64,000 nt of DNA, taken from the NCBI RefSeq assembly GCF_001984575.1, contig NZ_LZNS01000001.1, positions 2,264,674 to 2,328,673 of the forward strand. The letters are read 5' to 3'. Shown here piece by piece: positions 1 through 7,692 of the stretch. A program made the position numbers and the translations under genes. Numbering within the stretch: position 1 is the stretch's first letter; the number at the start of each line of letters is the position of its first letter. This DNA comes from Streptomyces sp. MP131-18. GTDB taxonomy: Bacteria; Actinomycetota; Actinomycetes; Streptomycetales; Streptomycetaceae. A model generated the notes under the pieces. The model was not told where the DNA came from and ran no database searches. It was given only the letters and a program-made list of their open reading frames with translations.

Positions 1-146
1 AGCACGCGGTGATCGACTCGGTGCACCCGGAGGAGTCCATCGAGACCTTCCGGGAACGGATGTCGGGCTTCCGGATGATGGCGCAGACGGTGTTCCTCGC
101 GGCGGAACTGCCGTCGGCGGCCAGCTGTTCCGACCTGCCGGAGTGA
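1..146 (+). CDS. C-terminal fragment of an unidentified protein
   Basis: This is the last 47 codons of a gene that begins upstream of the window, ending in TGA at 144-146 in the frame starting at base 3. The visible residues include VHPEESIETFRERMSGF and an AELPSAASCSDL tail. There is not enough sequence to assign a family. It is followed at once by a strong hairpin and then by the convergent terD gene. Codon use fits the neighbours, which supports real coding. Confidence 0.5.
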   Translation, partial: HAVIDSVHPEESIETFRERMSGFRMMAQTVFLAAELPSAASCSDLPE

Positions 147-179
147 GCCGCGCGCCGCCCGGGGCGGGCGGCGCGCGGC
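147..179. terminator. Bidirectional hairpin terminator
   Basis: A perfect 14-bp stem (GCCGCGCGCCGCCC and its complement) closes a 5-base loop between two convergent stop codons. There is no T tract, which is usual for actinomycete terminators. It probably serves both the truncated upstream gene and terD. Confidence 0.7.
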
Positions 180-184
180 GGGCG

Positions 185-760
185 TCAGAGCGCGACGCCG
201 AAGTCCTGCGCGATGCCCGCGAGGCCCGCGGCGTAGCCCTGGCCGACGGCGCGGAACTTCCAGTCCGCGCCGCTGCGGTACAGCTCGCCGAAGACCATGG
301 CGGTCTCGGTGGCGGCGTCCTCGCTGAGGTCGTAGCGGGCGATCTCGGTGCCGCCGGCCTGGTTGACGATGCGGATGTAGGCGTTCCGCACCTGGCCGAA
401 GTTCTGCTTGCGGGAGTCGGCGTCGTAGATCGACACCGGGAAGACGATCTTGTCGATGTCCGCGGGGAGCGCGGCCAGGTTGACGTTGATCTGCTCGTCG
501 TCGCCCTGGCCCTCGCCGGTGCGGTTGTCGCCGGCGTGGACGATCGTCTGGTCCGGCGTCTGCTTGTTGTTGAAGAACACGAAGTGGCTGTCCGAGTACA
601 CCTTGCCGTTCGCGTTCACGGCGATGGCGCTGGCGTCCAGGTCGAAGTCGGTGCCCGTGGTGACGCGCACGTCCCAGCCGAGGCCGACGACGACGGCGGT
701 CAGGCCGGGGGCCTCCTTGGTGAGCGAGACATTTCCGCCTTTGGACAGCGATACGGCCAT
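185..760 (-). CDS. terD: TerD-family stress/tellurium resistance protein
   Basis: This 191-residue protein starts [20 protein letters not shown], the hallmark N-terminus of TerD/TerE/CABP1 calcium-binding proteins. The family forms a compact beta-sandwich whose acidic loops bind Ca2+; here the [10 protein letters not shown] and [10 protein letters not shown] segments are those acidic loops. TerD-like proteins are cytosolic, common in several copies in Streptomyces, and linked to tellurite, oxidative and envelope stress. The start was chosen at the ATG with AAGGAGA just upstream; an open frame runs further back but lacks a ribosome site and family homology. No other ter genes are nearby, so this is a stand-alone paralogue. 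Confidence 0.93.
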   Translation of the reverse strand: MAVSLSKGGNVSLTKEAPGLTAVVVGLGWDVRVTTGTDFDLDASAIAVNANGKVYSDSHFVFFNNKQTPDQTIVHAGDNRTGEGQGDDEQINVNLAALPADIDKIVFPVSIYDADSRKQNFGQVRNAYIRIVNQAGGTEIARYDLSEDAATETAMVFGELYRSGADWKFRAVGQGYAAGLAGIAQDFGVAL

Positions 761-857
761 GAGGTCTCCTTGGGCTCTGGGTGCCGGTCGGACCCGGCAC
801 CGGACAGGACTGCTCCCCAAATTACGGCACCGCCCCGGCGCGACGCGGACCGGCCGC

Positions 858-893
858 CCGTCCCCGGCCGCCCACGGGGGCGGCCGGGGACGG
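858..893. terminator. Hairpin terminator downstream of the amine oxidase
   Basis: A perfect 16-bp stem (CCGTCCCCGGCCGCCC and its complement) with an ACGG loop lies 8 bases beyond the amine oxidase stop codon. It separates that leftward gene from terD, which reads the same way. Confidence 0.75.
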
Positions 894-900
894 CCGGGTG

Positions 901-2331
901 TCATGCCAGGGACAGCGCCTGCTGTGCCGCGCGCAGCCCGGACTCGACGGCGCCCTCGATGTAGGCACCGTGCCAGCCCTGCGCGATGTCGGCGCCGGCG
1001 AACAGGATGCGCCCGTGCGGCTCCTCGATCTGCGGGAACAGGTCGAGCAGTTGGTTGGGCCTGCGCAGCCCCCAGCCGCCGCGGGACCAGGGGTCACGCC
1101 CCCAGTCCTGCGAGCGGTAGTCCAGGACGGAGGTGCCCGGCAGCAGCTGCTGTACGGCCTGCTGCACGGCAGCCGCGTCGCTCGTGTCGAGCGAAGGGCC
1201 GGGGAAGGCCACCATCAGGCGCCCCTCGTCCAGTTCCTGAGCGGACATCAGCATCGCGATCGGCGCGCCCTCCTCGGCCTGGACCGTCACAGCCTCCTTG
1301 TTGCTCACGTGGAGCCACATCTTTTTGGAGTGCGGAACGCCGATGCCGTCGCCGGCCGCAGCCGCTTGCGCCGGGGGCAGCCCCGGCTGGAAGGAGATGT
1401 GCTTCCACACGTTGGTCGGCGTGGCCACGACGACCACCGGCGCGGCGAAGGTGGCACCGCCGGTGGTCTCCACGGTGACCTGCCCACCGGACTCGGTAAT
1501 ACTGGTGACCGGAGAGTCGAAGCGCACGTCGGCCTGTGCGTCGGCGAGCATGGCGTCGAGCAGCGCGGTCATGCCGCCCGCCGGCTTGTCGGCCGTCGAC
1601 AGGAAGCTACCGTAGGTGCCGCCGGCGAGCTGGAACCACTGCGCCATACCGGTGAGTGCGCCGATGGTACTCGGGCCGCCCGAGTACATCGAGGTCTCGC
1701 CGTTGAGCCGCATGAACTCGGTGGGCGAGAGCGCGATTTCGTCGAGCCGGTCGGCCAGGGACTTCCAGTCGACGCCCTCCAGCAGGTCCCTGCGGTACAG
1801 GGGCTCGGAGGGGCGCTCGAAGTAGTCGTCCGCGCCGGCGTAGAACTCGGCCCACAGCGGGCTGAGGACGGCGAGGGCTTCCGTCGGCGTCATGCTCTCG
1901 AAGCCGTTTTCGGACGGCAGCATCATCCGCTCGGGGGCCACGTCGATTTCCGTGGTGATGCCGTAGCGGCTCAGCTCCCGCTGAACCAGCACCTGCTGGG
2001 CTCCCACCCAGCCGCCGCCGACCTCGACCTGTGCACCGGCAAAGGTGTCGGTCCAGATACGGCCGCCGACCCGGTCGCGTGCTTCGAGGATTATGGAGCT
2101 CATTCCCTGGGCGGACAGCTCACGAGCCACTGTTCCACCTGCATAGCCTGCGCCTATGATGATGGCGTCCGCTATCTCGTCCCCCGCCGCATTCCTCCTC
2201 GTTGCGGCTCGGGCGATTCCGGCGGTCATTCCGGAGGCTGCCGTGGCGGCGGCGGTCGCACCGGCCGCCTTCAGCAGCGAGCGTCGCCCGACGCGCCATT
2301 GGGTTGCAGGTCTTGATGCACGAGAGTTCAC
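901..2331 (-). CDS. Flavin monoamine oxidase, Tat-exported
   Basis: This 476-residue FAD amine oxidase should oxidise a primary or secondary amine to an imine or aldehyde with release of H2O2. The N-terminus carries a twin-arginine signal (RRSLLKAAG, about residues 16-24) followed by an Ala-rich region, so it is probably folded in the cytoplasm and exported. The dinucleotide-binding motif IIGAGYAGG and the GGRIWTD / VEVGGGWVG segments are typical of monoamine and polyamine oxidases. The C-terminal [20 protein letters not shown] motif closes the FAD site. The GTG start at 2331 is preceded by AAGGAA. The substrate cannot be told from sequence. It reads in the same direction as the flavin monooxygenase 320 bases away. 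Confidence 0.88.
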   Translation of the reverse strand: MNSRASRPATQWRVGRRSLLKAAGATAAATAASGMTAGIARAATRRNAAGDEIADAIIIGAGYAGGTVARELSAQGMSSIILEARDRVGGRIWTDTFAGAQVEVGGGWVGAQQVLVQRELSRYGITTEIDVAPERMMLPSENGFESMTPTEALAVLSPLWAEFYAGADDYFERPSEPLYRRDLLEGVDWKSLADRLDEIALSPTEFMRLNGETSMYSGGPSTIGALTGMAQWFQLAGGTYGSFLSTADKPAGGMTALLDAMLADAQADVRFDSPVTSITESGGQVTVETTGGATFAAPVVVVATPTNVWKHISFQPGLPPAQAAAAGDGIGVPHSKKMWLHVSNKEAVTVQAEEGAPIAMLMSAQELDEGRLMVAFPGPSLDTSDAAAVQQAVQQLLPGTSVLDYRSQDWGRDPWSRGGWGLRRPNQLLDLFPQIEEPHGRILFAGADIAQGWHGAYIEGAVESGLRAAQQALSLA

Positions 2332-2652
2332 GAAAGTTCCTTGTTGGTCGGCTGCCTTTCAGCGAACGGCCATGGACGGCGCCTTCGCTGTCCGGCGCAA
2401 TCGGTTCGGACGCCGCGCTCCCCTCGGCGCGGTGTCGGGTAGGTTATTCAACTCCCATGAGCAGAGGCCCGGTTGGGCTTCTCTGGTTCCCGATGTGAGG
2501 GAACCCTCAAAGGAGGGTGTGGCCGTCGTGGTCGGCATGGGATACCGCCTCAGCGGACACGACACCGTTCGCACGGCGGCGGCTCCTTGCCGCGTTCCGC
2601 GCGAACGGCACCATGACCGAACGGGACCCGTTTCAGACTGCGGTCATGAGCC
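2332..2652. other. Intergenic region with amine oxidase promoter
   Basis: These 321 bases hold no gene I can support. They must contain the promoter of the leftward amine oxidase. The segment GAGGGAACCCTC near 2499-2510 is a short inverted repeat that could be an operator; I see no recognisable -10/-35 pair. Confidence 0.4.
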
Positions 2653-3828
2653 TCACAGGTAATCGGTCCCGGGTTCGAGTCCGAGGAGGACGCGCCCCTG
2701 GGCTTCCAGCGAGCCGATGGGGGCGAGCAGCCCGTGCAGCGAAAGCGCCAGGATGTCCCGGTGAATGCGCTGGAACTCCTTGCTCCGCGAAATGGCCGAG
2801 GCCGGGCTCAGCGCGGCGAGTTCGCCGACCGCCTCCTTCGTCGTCTGCACGATGTGGGCCACTTGGCCGCGTACCGTGGCCCGTTCCGCCAGCGTCAGGG
2901 GCTCGCCGCGGTCCGCGCGCCCCTGGATCGGCCGTAGGAACGACTCCTGAAGCGCCTCGCACGAGGCGATCTTGTTGGTGGCGACCGCCACCTGGATCTG
3001 GATGTGCGGATGCTGGTTCTGCTCCGCCCAGTTCGTGTAGGTGATGCCCTTCCCGGGGAGCGCCTGGGTGAACGCGTCGAGGGCGGCCCGGCCGAGGCCG
3101 GTGAACACCGAGGCCCCGCCCGCCAGAATGTAGCTGAGCAGGTGGTAGTTCCGGCCGTGCACCTCCGCATTCCAGCGGTTGCCGGTGGCCGCCTCGTACA
3201 CCGCGGCGTCAACGACGCGGTGGGCCGGCACAAAGACGTCCTTCGCCGTGGAGGTGACGCTGCCGGTGCCGGCCGCGCCGAAGACATCCCAGTCGTCGCC
3301 CGTGGACAATGCGGATGTCGGGACCAGCGGGAACAGCTCCTCGGTCCGCCCGTCCGGGTACTCGGCGACCGCCGCGCACACGTTCCACTCCGCGCCTTTG
3401 ACACCGGTGTTGAACCGCCAGGTGCCGGTGAGCAGGTAGCCGCCCTCGGTCGGCACCAGGGTACCGGATGGGGTGAAGCCGCCGGAGACGCGCACGCTTC
3501 CTCCGGCGAACACTTCGGCCTGGGCGCGGTCCGGGTAGAGGCTCGCCATCCAGGCGGTGGTCACCCAGACCATGGCGACCCACCCCGTGGAGCCGCAGTA
3601 GCGCGCGATCTCGGCAAGCAGCGCCGCCTGCCGTTCCACGGGCAGGTCGAGCCCGCCGTACCTCTGCGGCACGGCGGCGGAAAAGACTCCCGCCTCGTCG
3701 AGCAGCCTGACGTTTTCCTCGGGAATCCAGTTTTCGTTCTCGGCCGACAAGGCGTTGCTCCGAAGCACGGGCGCGACTTTGCGCACCGCATCGAGTGCCG
3801 CCATGAATTCCGCTTCGCGGACGGCCAT
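2653..3828 (-). CDS. Acyl-CoA-dehydrogenase-fold flavin monooxygenase (group D)
   Basis: This 391-residue protein has the acyl-CoA dehydrogenase fold but resembles the reduced-flavin monooxygenases (HsaA, DszC and nitrososynthase types) more than true dehydrogenases. Signs are the GVFSAAVPQRYGG entry, the CGSTGWVAMVWV helix typical of HsaA-like enzymes, the TGTWRFNTGV beta-domain and the HRDILALSLHGLLAP C-terminal helix. Such enzymes use FMNH2 or FADH2 from a partner reductase to hydroxylate carbon, sulfur or nitrogen. No flavin reductase is encoded beside it. The start at 3828 follows AGGGAGA; the open frame continues upstream past the promoter but is not coding there. It is divergent from the TetR gene, so it may be one of its targets. 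Confidence 0.8.
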   Translation of the reverse strand: MAVREAEFMAALDAVRKVAPVLRSNALSAENENWIPEENVRLLDEAGVFSAAVPQRYGGLDLPVERQAALLAEIARYCGSTGWVAMVWVTTAWMASLYPDRAQAEVFAGGSVRVSGGFTPSGTLVPTEGGYLLTGTWRFNTGVKGAEWNVCAAVAEYPDGRTEELFPLVPTSALSTGDDWDVFGAAGTGSVTSTAKDVFVPAHRVVDAAVYEAATGNRWNAEVHGRNYHLLSYILAGGASVFTGLGRAALDAFTQALPGKGITYTNWAEQNQHPHIQIQVAVATNKIASCEALQESFLRPIQGRADRGEPLTLAERATVRGQVAHIVQTTKEAVGELAALSPASAISRSKEFQRIHRDILALSLHGLLAPIGSLEAQGRVLLGLEPGTDYL

Positions 3829-3996
3829 CCCACTCTCCCTACGTGACGTTTCGGGTACCGGTGTCAGCGATGACGCAAAAGGGGGGTTCGAGAAGGCTAG
3901 CGAAGCGCCGCTCACTGGCTGGTAACTCCGTGGCAGGACAGGGCTGTCGCCTGCCGCGGCCCTCCGTTGCGGACGCGTGACTGCTAATCTCGTGGG
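3829..3996. promoter_or_regulatory. Divergent promoter region, flavin monooxygenase / tetR
   Basis: This 168-base gap separates two divergent genes and must hold both promoters. It contains TAGCGAAGCGCCGCTCA (around 3898-3914), a loose inverted repeat. It is not an obvious copy of the 16-bp sites found upstream of the imine reductase. Confidence 0.45.
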
Positions 3997-4614
3997 ATGG
4001 AGACAACGCCACTGCGTGCCCGGAAGCGGTCGGCGGCGGGCAAACCCGTAGTCGACACCCGCGAGCGCATCCTCCGGGCCGCCTCCCGCCTGATGCAGCG
4101 TCACGGATACGACGGCACCGGGATCAAGCAGATCTCCCAGGAGGCCGACGCGACGCTCGGCTCCGTCTACCATTTCTTCCCCGGCGGGAAGCAGCAGCTG
4201 GCGATCGAGGTGATCCACCGCGGTGCCCAGGAGTTCACCGACGAGCTGAACGCCGTGTTCGTCGCCGAGGAGGACCCGGGCTGCGGTATCACGTTGTTCA
4301 CCCGGCTGCTCGCGGAAGGTCTGCGGGCCTCGGACTGGATGGACGGCTGCCCCGTGACGACCACCGCGCTCGGCACCCACGGCCGCCTCCCCGAGCTCCA
4401 GGCGGCGGCGGCCGAGGCGTTCGCCGGCTGGCGCGCGCTGGTCCACGACAAGCTGCGCGCCACGGGCTTCACCGAGCAGGATGCGCTGGCCCTGTCCCAC
4501 ACCGTGATCAGTACGGTCCAGGGTGCTGAGCTGACCGCCCAGGTTTCGCGGGTCGGCGATCCCCTGGATGCGGCGGGGGCCCATCTGGCCCGGCTGATCG
4601 CGAGTTACCGCTGA
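3997..4614 (+). CDS. TetR-family transcriptional regulator
   Basis: This 205-residue regulator has a clear N-terminal TetR helix-turn-helix: TRERILRAASRLMQRHGYDGTGIKQISQEADATLGSVYHFF at about residues 22-62. The C-terminal ligand domain, with a DGCPVTTTALG motif, resembles the YxaF/LmrA subgroup, whose members often control detoxification or tailoring genes next door. It lies between a divergent flavin monooxygenase and a convergent imine-reductase-like gene. The two near-identical 16-bp sites upstream of that reductase (5562-5577 and 5603-5618) are good candidates for its operators. The ligand is unknown. Confidence 0.92.
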   Translation: METTPLRARKRSAAGKPVVDTRERILRAASRLMQRHGYDGTGIKQISQEADATLGSVYHFFPGGKQQLAIEVIHRGAQEFTDELNAVFVAEEDPGCGITLFTRLLAEGLRASDWMDGCPVTTTALGTHGRLPELQAAAAEAFAGWRALVHDKLRATGFTEQDALALSHTVISTVQGAELTAQVSRVGDPLDAAGAHLARLIASYR

Positions 4615-4665
4615 GGGATCGGCCGGGCCGCGCGTGGCCGACGACGAGGCGACCGTGCGGGGAGG

Positions 4666-5538
4666 TCAGGCCGAGGGCTTCTTCATGATTTCGAACAGGC
4701 TGGTGAAGCTGTCATTGGCGTGGCCCTCGGCGATGCCACGCTCGAAGACCTTCAGAACGGCCGCGGGCAGCGTGGCATCGACGCCGGCGTCGATGGCGGT
4801 CCGCACCACGTGGTCGACGCTGGCCACGCCCATGGGGAGCCGGTCGACGTCGCCCGGGTGCTCGCCCTCGTCGATGCGCGCGGTGTAGAAGCCGAAGAAG
4901 TCGGGCATCCCGGCGACGGTGCCGGAGACGTAGGGCAGCATGTCCTGCGCGGAGATGCCATTGGCGTTCGCCACGGCCAGGGCATGCAGCCAGGCGAGCG
5001 CGGTGGTCCAGAAGACGTCGAGCTGAAGCTGGTAGTACAGCGCCGCCAGGCCCTGGTCCTCACCGCGGTAGTCGGTGCCGGTGAGGACTTCGAGCACGCT
5101 CTTGTTCGCCTCGAAAACGGCCTTCGGACCGCTGTAGAAGGTGAACGTCTTCGGGTCGCCGATGCCGACGGGCGATGCCTGCACACCGCCCGTGAGGTAC
5201 TGCGCACCGTACTCGGACGCCCAGGCCGCCGCAGCGCGGGCCTTGTCCGGGGTGTCCGAGCTGAGGTTGACGAGGGTTCTGCCGCTGAACGCGCCGGTGG
5301 CGTCGTCCAGGATCGCGTACATCGCCTCATAGTCGGTCAGGCTCAGGATGACAAGCTCGTTGGCGGACACCGCTTCGGCAGGGCTCGCGGCCAGGGTGGC
5401 GCCCTTGGCCACCAGGTCGTCGGCCTTGCTGGCGGTCCGGTTCCACACCGTCACCGCGTGGCCGTTGTCCAGGAACGTGCTGGCCATGGCGTGCCCCATC
5501 GGGCCGAGCCCGATGACCGTGACCGGCTGCTTCGACAT
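4666..5538 (-). CDS. NADPH-dependent imine-reductase-like dehydrogenase
   Basis: This 290-residue protein belongs to the beta-hydroxyacid dehydrogenase / imine reductase superfamily. The N-terminal Rossmann motif GLGPMG and the following WNRT, whose Arg selects NADPH, are clear. The C-terminal half is the all-alpha dimerisation domain. The usual catalytic Lys of hydroxyisobutyrate dehydrogenases is not evident; instead LQLDVFWTTALAWLHAL places an Asp in the position typical of imine reductases, which favours reduction of a C=N bond. Length fits imine reductases. The start at 5538 follows AAGGGG. Its upstream region carries two putative TetR operators, and the tetR gene lies just beyond its stop codon. 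Confidence 0.85.
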   Translation of the reverse strand: MSKQPVTVIGLGPMGHAMASTFLDNGHAVTVWNRTASKADDLVAKGATLAASPAEAVSANELVILSLTDYEAMYAILDDATGAFSGRTLVNLSSDTPDKARAAAAWASEYGAQYLTGGVQASPVGIGDPKTFTFYSGPKAVFEANKSVLEVLTGTDYRGEDQGLAALYYQLQLDVFWTTALAWLHALAVANANGISAQDMLPYVSGTVAGMPDFFGFYTARIDEGEHPGDVDRLPMGVASVDHVVRTAIDAGVDATLPAAVLKVFERGIAEGHANDSFTSLFEIMKKPSA

Positions 5539-5561
5539 AAGGACCCCTTGTTATAACTCAC

Positions 5562-5577
5562 TGGATGGATCGCTCTA
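5562..5577. promoter_or_regulatory. Putative TetR operator, distal copy
   Basis: TGGATGGATCGCTCTA matches the 16-bp palindrome at 5603-5618 at 13 of 16 positions. It sits 24 bases upstream of the imine reductase start, where a bound repressor would block transcription. The pairing with the adjacent TetR protein is inferred from position. Confidence 0.5.
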
Positions 5578-5602
5578 TTGACAGGGAGGCTAACACGAGC
5601 TC

Positions 5603-5618
5603 TGGAGCGAACGCTCTA
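5603..5618. promoter_or_regulatory. Putative TetR operator, palindromic copy
   Basis: TGGAGCGAACGCTCTA is an inverted repeat with five perfectly paired bases on each side of AA, plus outer T/A pairing. It is spaced 41 bp (about four helical turns) from a second, less symmetrical copy. Size and symmetry suit a TetR dimer. Confidence 0.6.
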
Positions 5619-5636
5619 ATCTCCGTCGCGACGCGC

Positions 5637-6965
5637 TCAGTTGACCGTGCGTCGGGTGGCCGCGCGGTGATGCGCCGTCAGGCGTTCCAGAACGTGCACC
5701 ACCTCGGCGGGAGTCGGCGCGCCGAGGACGTCGCCTCGCAGGGCAGCGGCGCCGCTTTCGAAGGAGGGGTCGTCGAGCAGCCGGGAGACCACCGCGCGCA
5801 TGTCCTCCACGGTGTGCTCCCCGTGCCGCACCATCAGGCCGGCACCGGCCTCGGTCAGGTACGTCCCGACGACGGGCCCCTCGATGACGTTGTCGTCGTC
5901 GATGGCGACGAGCTGCGGAATCCCGGCGACGGCGGCGGCACTCATCGAGCCGGCCCCGCCGTGGTGGATCACCGCGGAGCACGTCGGCAGCAGCTGGGTG
6001 AGCGGGATGTAGTCGACGGTGCGCACGTTGTCCGGCAGGTGCGCGATGCCCTCCAGCTGCGCCTTGTTGAGCGTCGCGACGACCTCGACGTCCAGGGCCC
6101 CGAGCGCGTCAAGCAGGTTGGCGATGAGCGGCTTGCTGTCCTTCCCGAACGCCCGCATCGACGCGCCCAGGGTCAGCGCGACCCGCGGGCACCCCGAGGA
6201 TTCGTGCAGCCAGCCGGGCATCGCGCCGGAGCCGGTGTAGGGGACGCAGTTCATCGGCACGACGCGCCGCTCGGTGGGCAGCCGCAGGCCGGCCGGCATT
6301 GGGTCCACCGTCCACTGGCCGTGGAACAGGTCGTCCTCGACCGCGAGCCCGTACCGTTCGGCCATGGGCCGCACCGCCGCGACGATCGGGTCCTCGTCCT
6401 TCAGCGCGCCCGCCAGCTCGCGCTTGCGCCGGGCGAACAGGTCCGTGGACCAGCCGATGAGGTCGAGTCCCCACAGGAGCCTGGCGTGCGCGGCGCCCAC
6501 CACCCGGGCCGCGACGGCGCCGATCGGAGTCGTGGGGTCCCACAGCACCAGGTCGGGCTGCCAGTCGCGGCAGAACGCCACCAGGGCGTCCAGCACCGGT
6601 TGGGGCCCCTCCGGGTCCGCGCCGATCGGCTGGAGGTCGTTCACTGCGGGAATGGCGTAGTCCCGGTGGCTGCGCCAGACGTGGAAGCCGACCGGGTCGT
6701 CCTGGCCGATGGCCATGGCCTCGGTGATGCGGTCCATCGTCCGCAGCGTCTCCTCGGATGCCGGATTGCCCGCACCGACGGAACGCGCCAGCTCCACTTC
6801 GTCGACGAGCGGCGCCGCGGACAGGCCGACACCCGCGATCGTGTCCGTCAGGGTCGGCCGGGACGCCACGCACACCTCGTGCCCCGCCGCCCGGAGGGCC
6901 CATGCCAGGTGAACGCTCGGGTAGAGGTGCGCCGCCGCGGGCCAGACGGTGAACAAGACTCGCAC
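5637..6965 (-). CDS. GT1-family (macrolide-type) glycosyltransferase
   Basis: This 442-residue protein is a GT-B fold glycosyltransferase of the family that decorates macrolides, enediynes and aromatic polyketides. The N-terminus VRVLFTVWPAAAHLYPSVHLAWAL is the acceptor-domain entry of EryCIII/DesVII-like enzymes. The C-terminal HHGGAGSMSAAAVAGIPQL motif is the nucleotide-sugar site of the family. The GTG start at 6965 follows GAGGAG; an in-frame extension upstream lacks a ribosome site. No deoxysugar biosynthesis genes lie in the window, so the sugar donor must come from primary metabolism or from genes elsewhere. It reads toward the imine reductase with a 98-base gap. Confidence 0.9.
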   Translation of the reverse strand: MRVLFTVWPAAAHLYPSVHLAWALRAAGHEVCVASRPTLTDTIAGVGLSAAPLVDEVELARSVGAGNPASEETLRTMDRITEAMAIGQDDPVGFHVWRSHRDYAIPAVNDLQPIGADPEGPQPVLDALVAFCRDWQPDLVLWDPTTPIGAVAARVVGAAHARLLWGLDLIGWSTDLFARRKRELAGALKDEDPIVAAVRPMAERYGLAVEDDLFHGQWTVDPMPAGLRLPTERRVVPMNCVPYTGSGAMPGWLHESSGCPRVALTLGASMRAFGKDSKPLIANLLDALGALDVEVVATLNKAQLEGIAHLPDNVRTVDYIPLTQLLPTCSAVIHHGGAGSMSAAAVAGIPQLVAIDDDNVIEGPVVGTYLTEAGAGLMVRHGEHTVEDMRAVVSRLLDDPSFESGAAALRGDVLGAPTPAEVVHVLERLTAHHRAATRRTVN

Positions 6966-7183
6966 GGAAGACTCCTCGGGTTTCGCCGTGTGGCGCGCCA
7001 CGGCGGACCGTCGCTGCGGCGAACCACCGGGCGCCGCAGGCACGGTCGTCCCGCCGCCGCACCGAACCGAAGGAGAGCGTAGTGATGCTTAGCCACCCCT
7101 CGGTCACCCCGAGGTAATCGCCGCCCGGCAGGCGGGGCGCCGTCGTCACCCCCATCACGTCAGGCACGCCGGCGAAGCCTAGG

Positions 7184-7636
7184 ATGGCCGGCGTGCAGCT
7201 GGAGTTCGCTGATATAGCGCCGGGGGATGACCGGCTCGAGCGTGATGTGGCGCCTCTGATCCGGGCCTTGCGGCCGGGGCTGACTGCCGAGGGGTTCTCC
7301 GCGTTCGCCGGGGAGGCGCACCGGCAGGGGCTCGTGTTCACCGCGGCCTATGACCGGGAGGGCCGCTGCCTGGGGGTGGCCTCGCACCGGGTGCTGGCGA
7401 CCAGCCGGGGCAGGCTGCTGTTCGTGGACGATCTGGTGACGGAGCGGGAGCGCCGTTCCGGCGGGGTCGGGCGGCTGCTGATGGACGAGCTGGCGGGCCG
7501 GGCCGCGCGGGCCGGGTGCGTCAGGGTCGAGCTGGACTCGGGCACTGCGAACCACGGGGCGCACCGCTTCTACCACGCGTGGCGCATGTCGATATCCGCG
7601 CTGCACTTCGCGCGAGAGGTGCCGGGGGAACGCTGA
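7184..7636 (+). CDS. GNAT-family N-acetyltransferase
   Basis: This 150-residue protein shows the GNAT acetyl-CoA site as VDDLVTERERRSGGVGRLLMDEL (about residues 85-107), including the R/Q-x-x-G-x-G/A pyrophosphate loop in the form RRSGGVG. The HRFYHAWRM segment near the C-terminus matches the end of the fold. The substrate is unknown: it may acetylate a small amine, an antibiotic or a protein. It is divergent from the glycosyltransferase and ends in a strong hairpin shared with the ligase gene. A GTG three codons in could be the real start. Confidence 0.85.
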   Translation: MAGVQLEFADIAPGDDRLERDVAPLIRALRPGLTAEGFSAFAGEAHRQGLVFTAAYDREGRCLGVASHRVLATSRGRLLFVDDLVTERERRSGGVGRLLMDELAGRAARAGCVRVELDSGTANHGAHRFYHAWRMSISALHFAREVPGER

Positions 7637-7642
7637 CGTGCT

Positions 7643-7676
7643 GCGGGCCCGGCCACCGCGAGGTGGCCGGGCCCGC
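7643..7676. terminator. Bidirectional hairpin terminator
   Basis: A perfect 15-bp stem (GCGGGCCCGGCCACC and complement) with a GCGA tetraloop lies between the stop codons of the convergent acetyltransferase and ligase genes. Confidence 0.8.
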
Positions 7677-7692
7677 CGGCCGCCGGGAAGGG

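Noticed and set aside
5550..5555. TATAAC as -10 box for the imine reductase (reverse strand)
   Set aside because: The transcript would start inside the ribosome site, only about 5 bases before the ATG, and no -35 matches.
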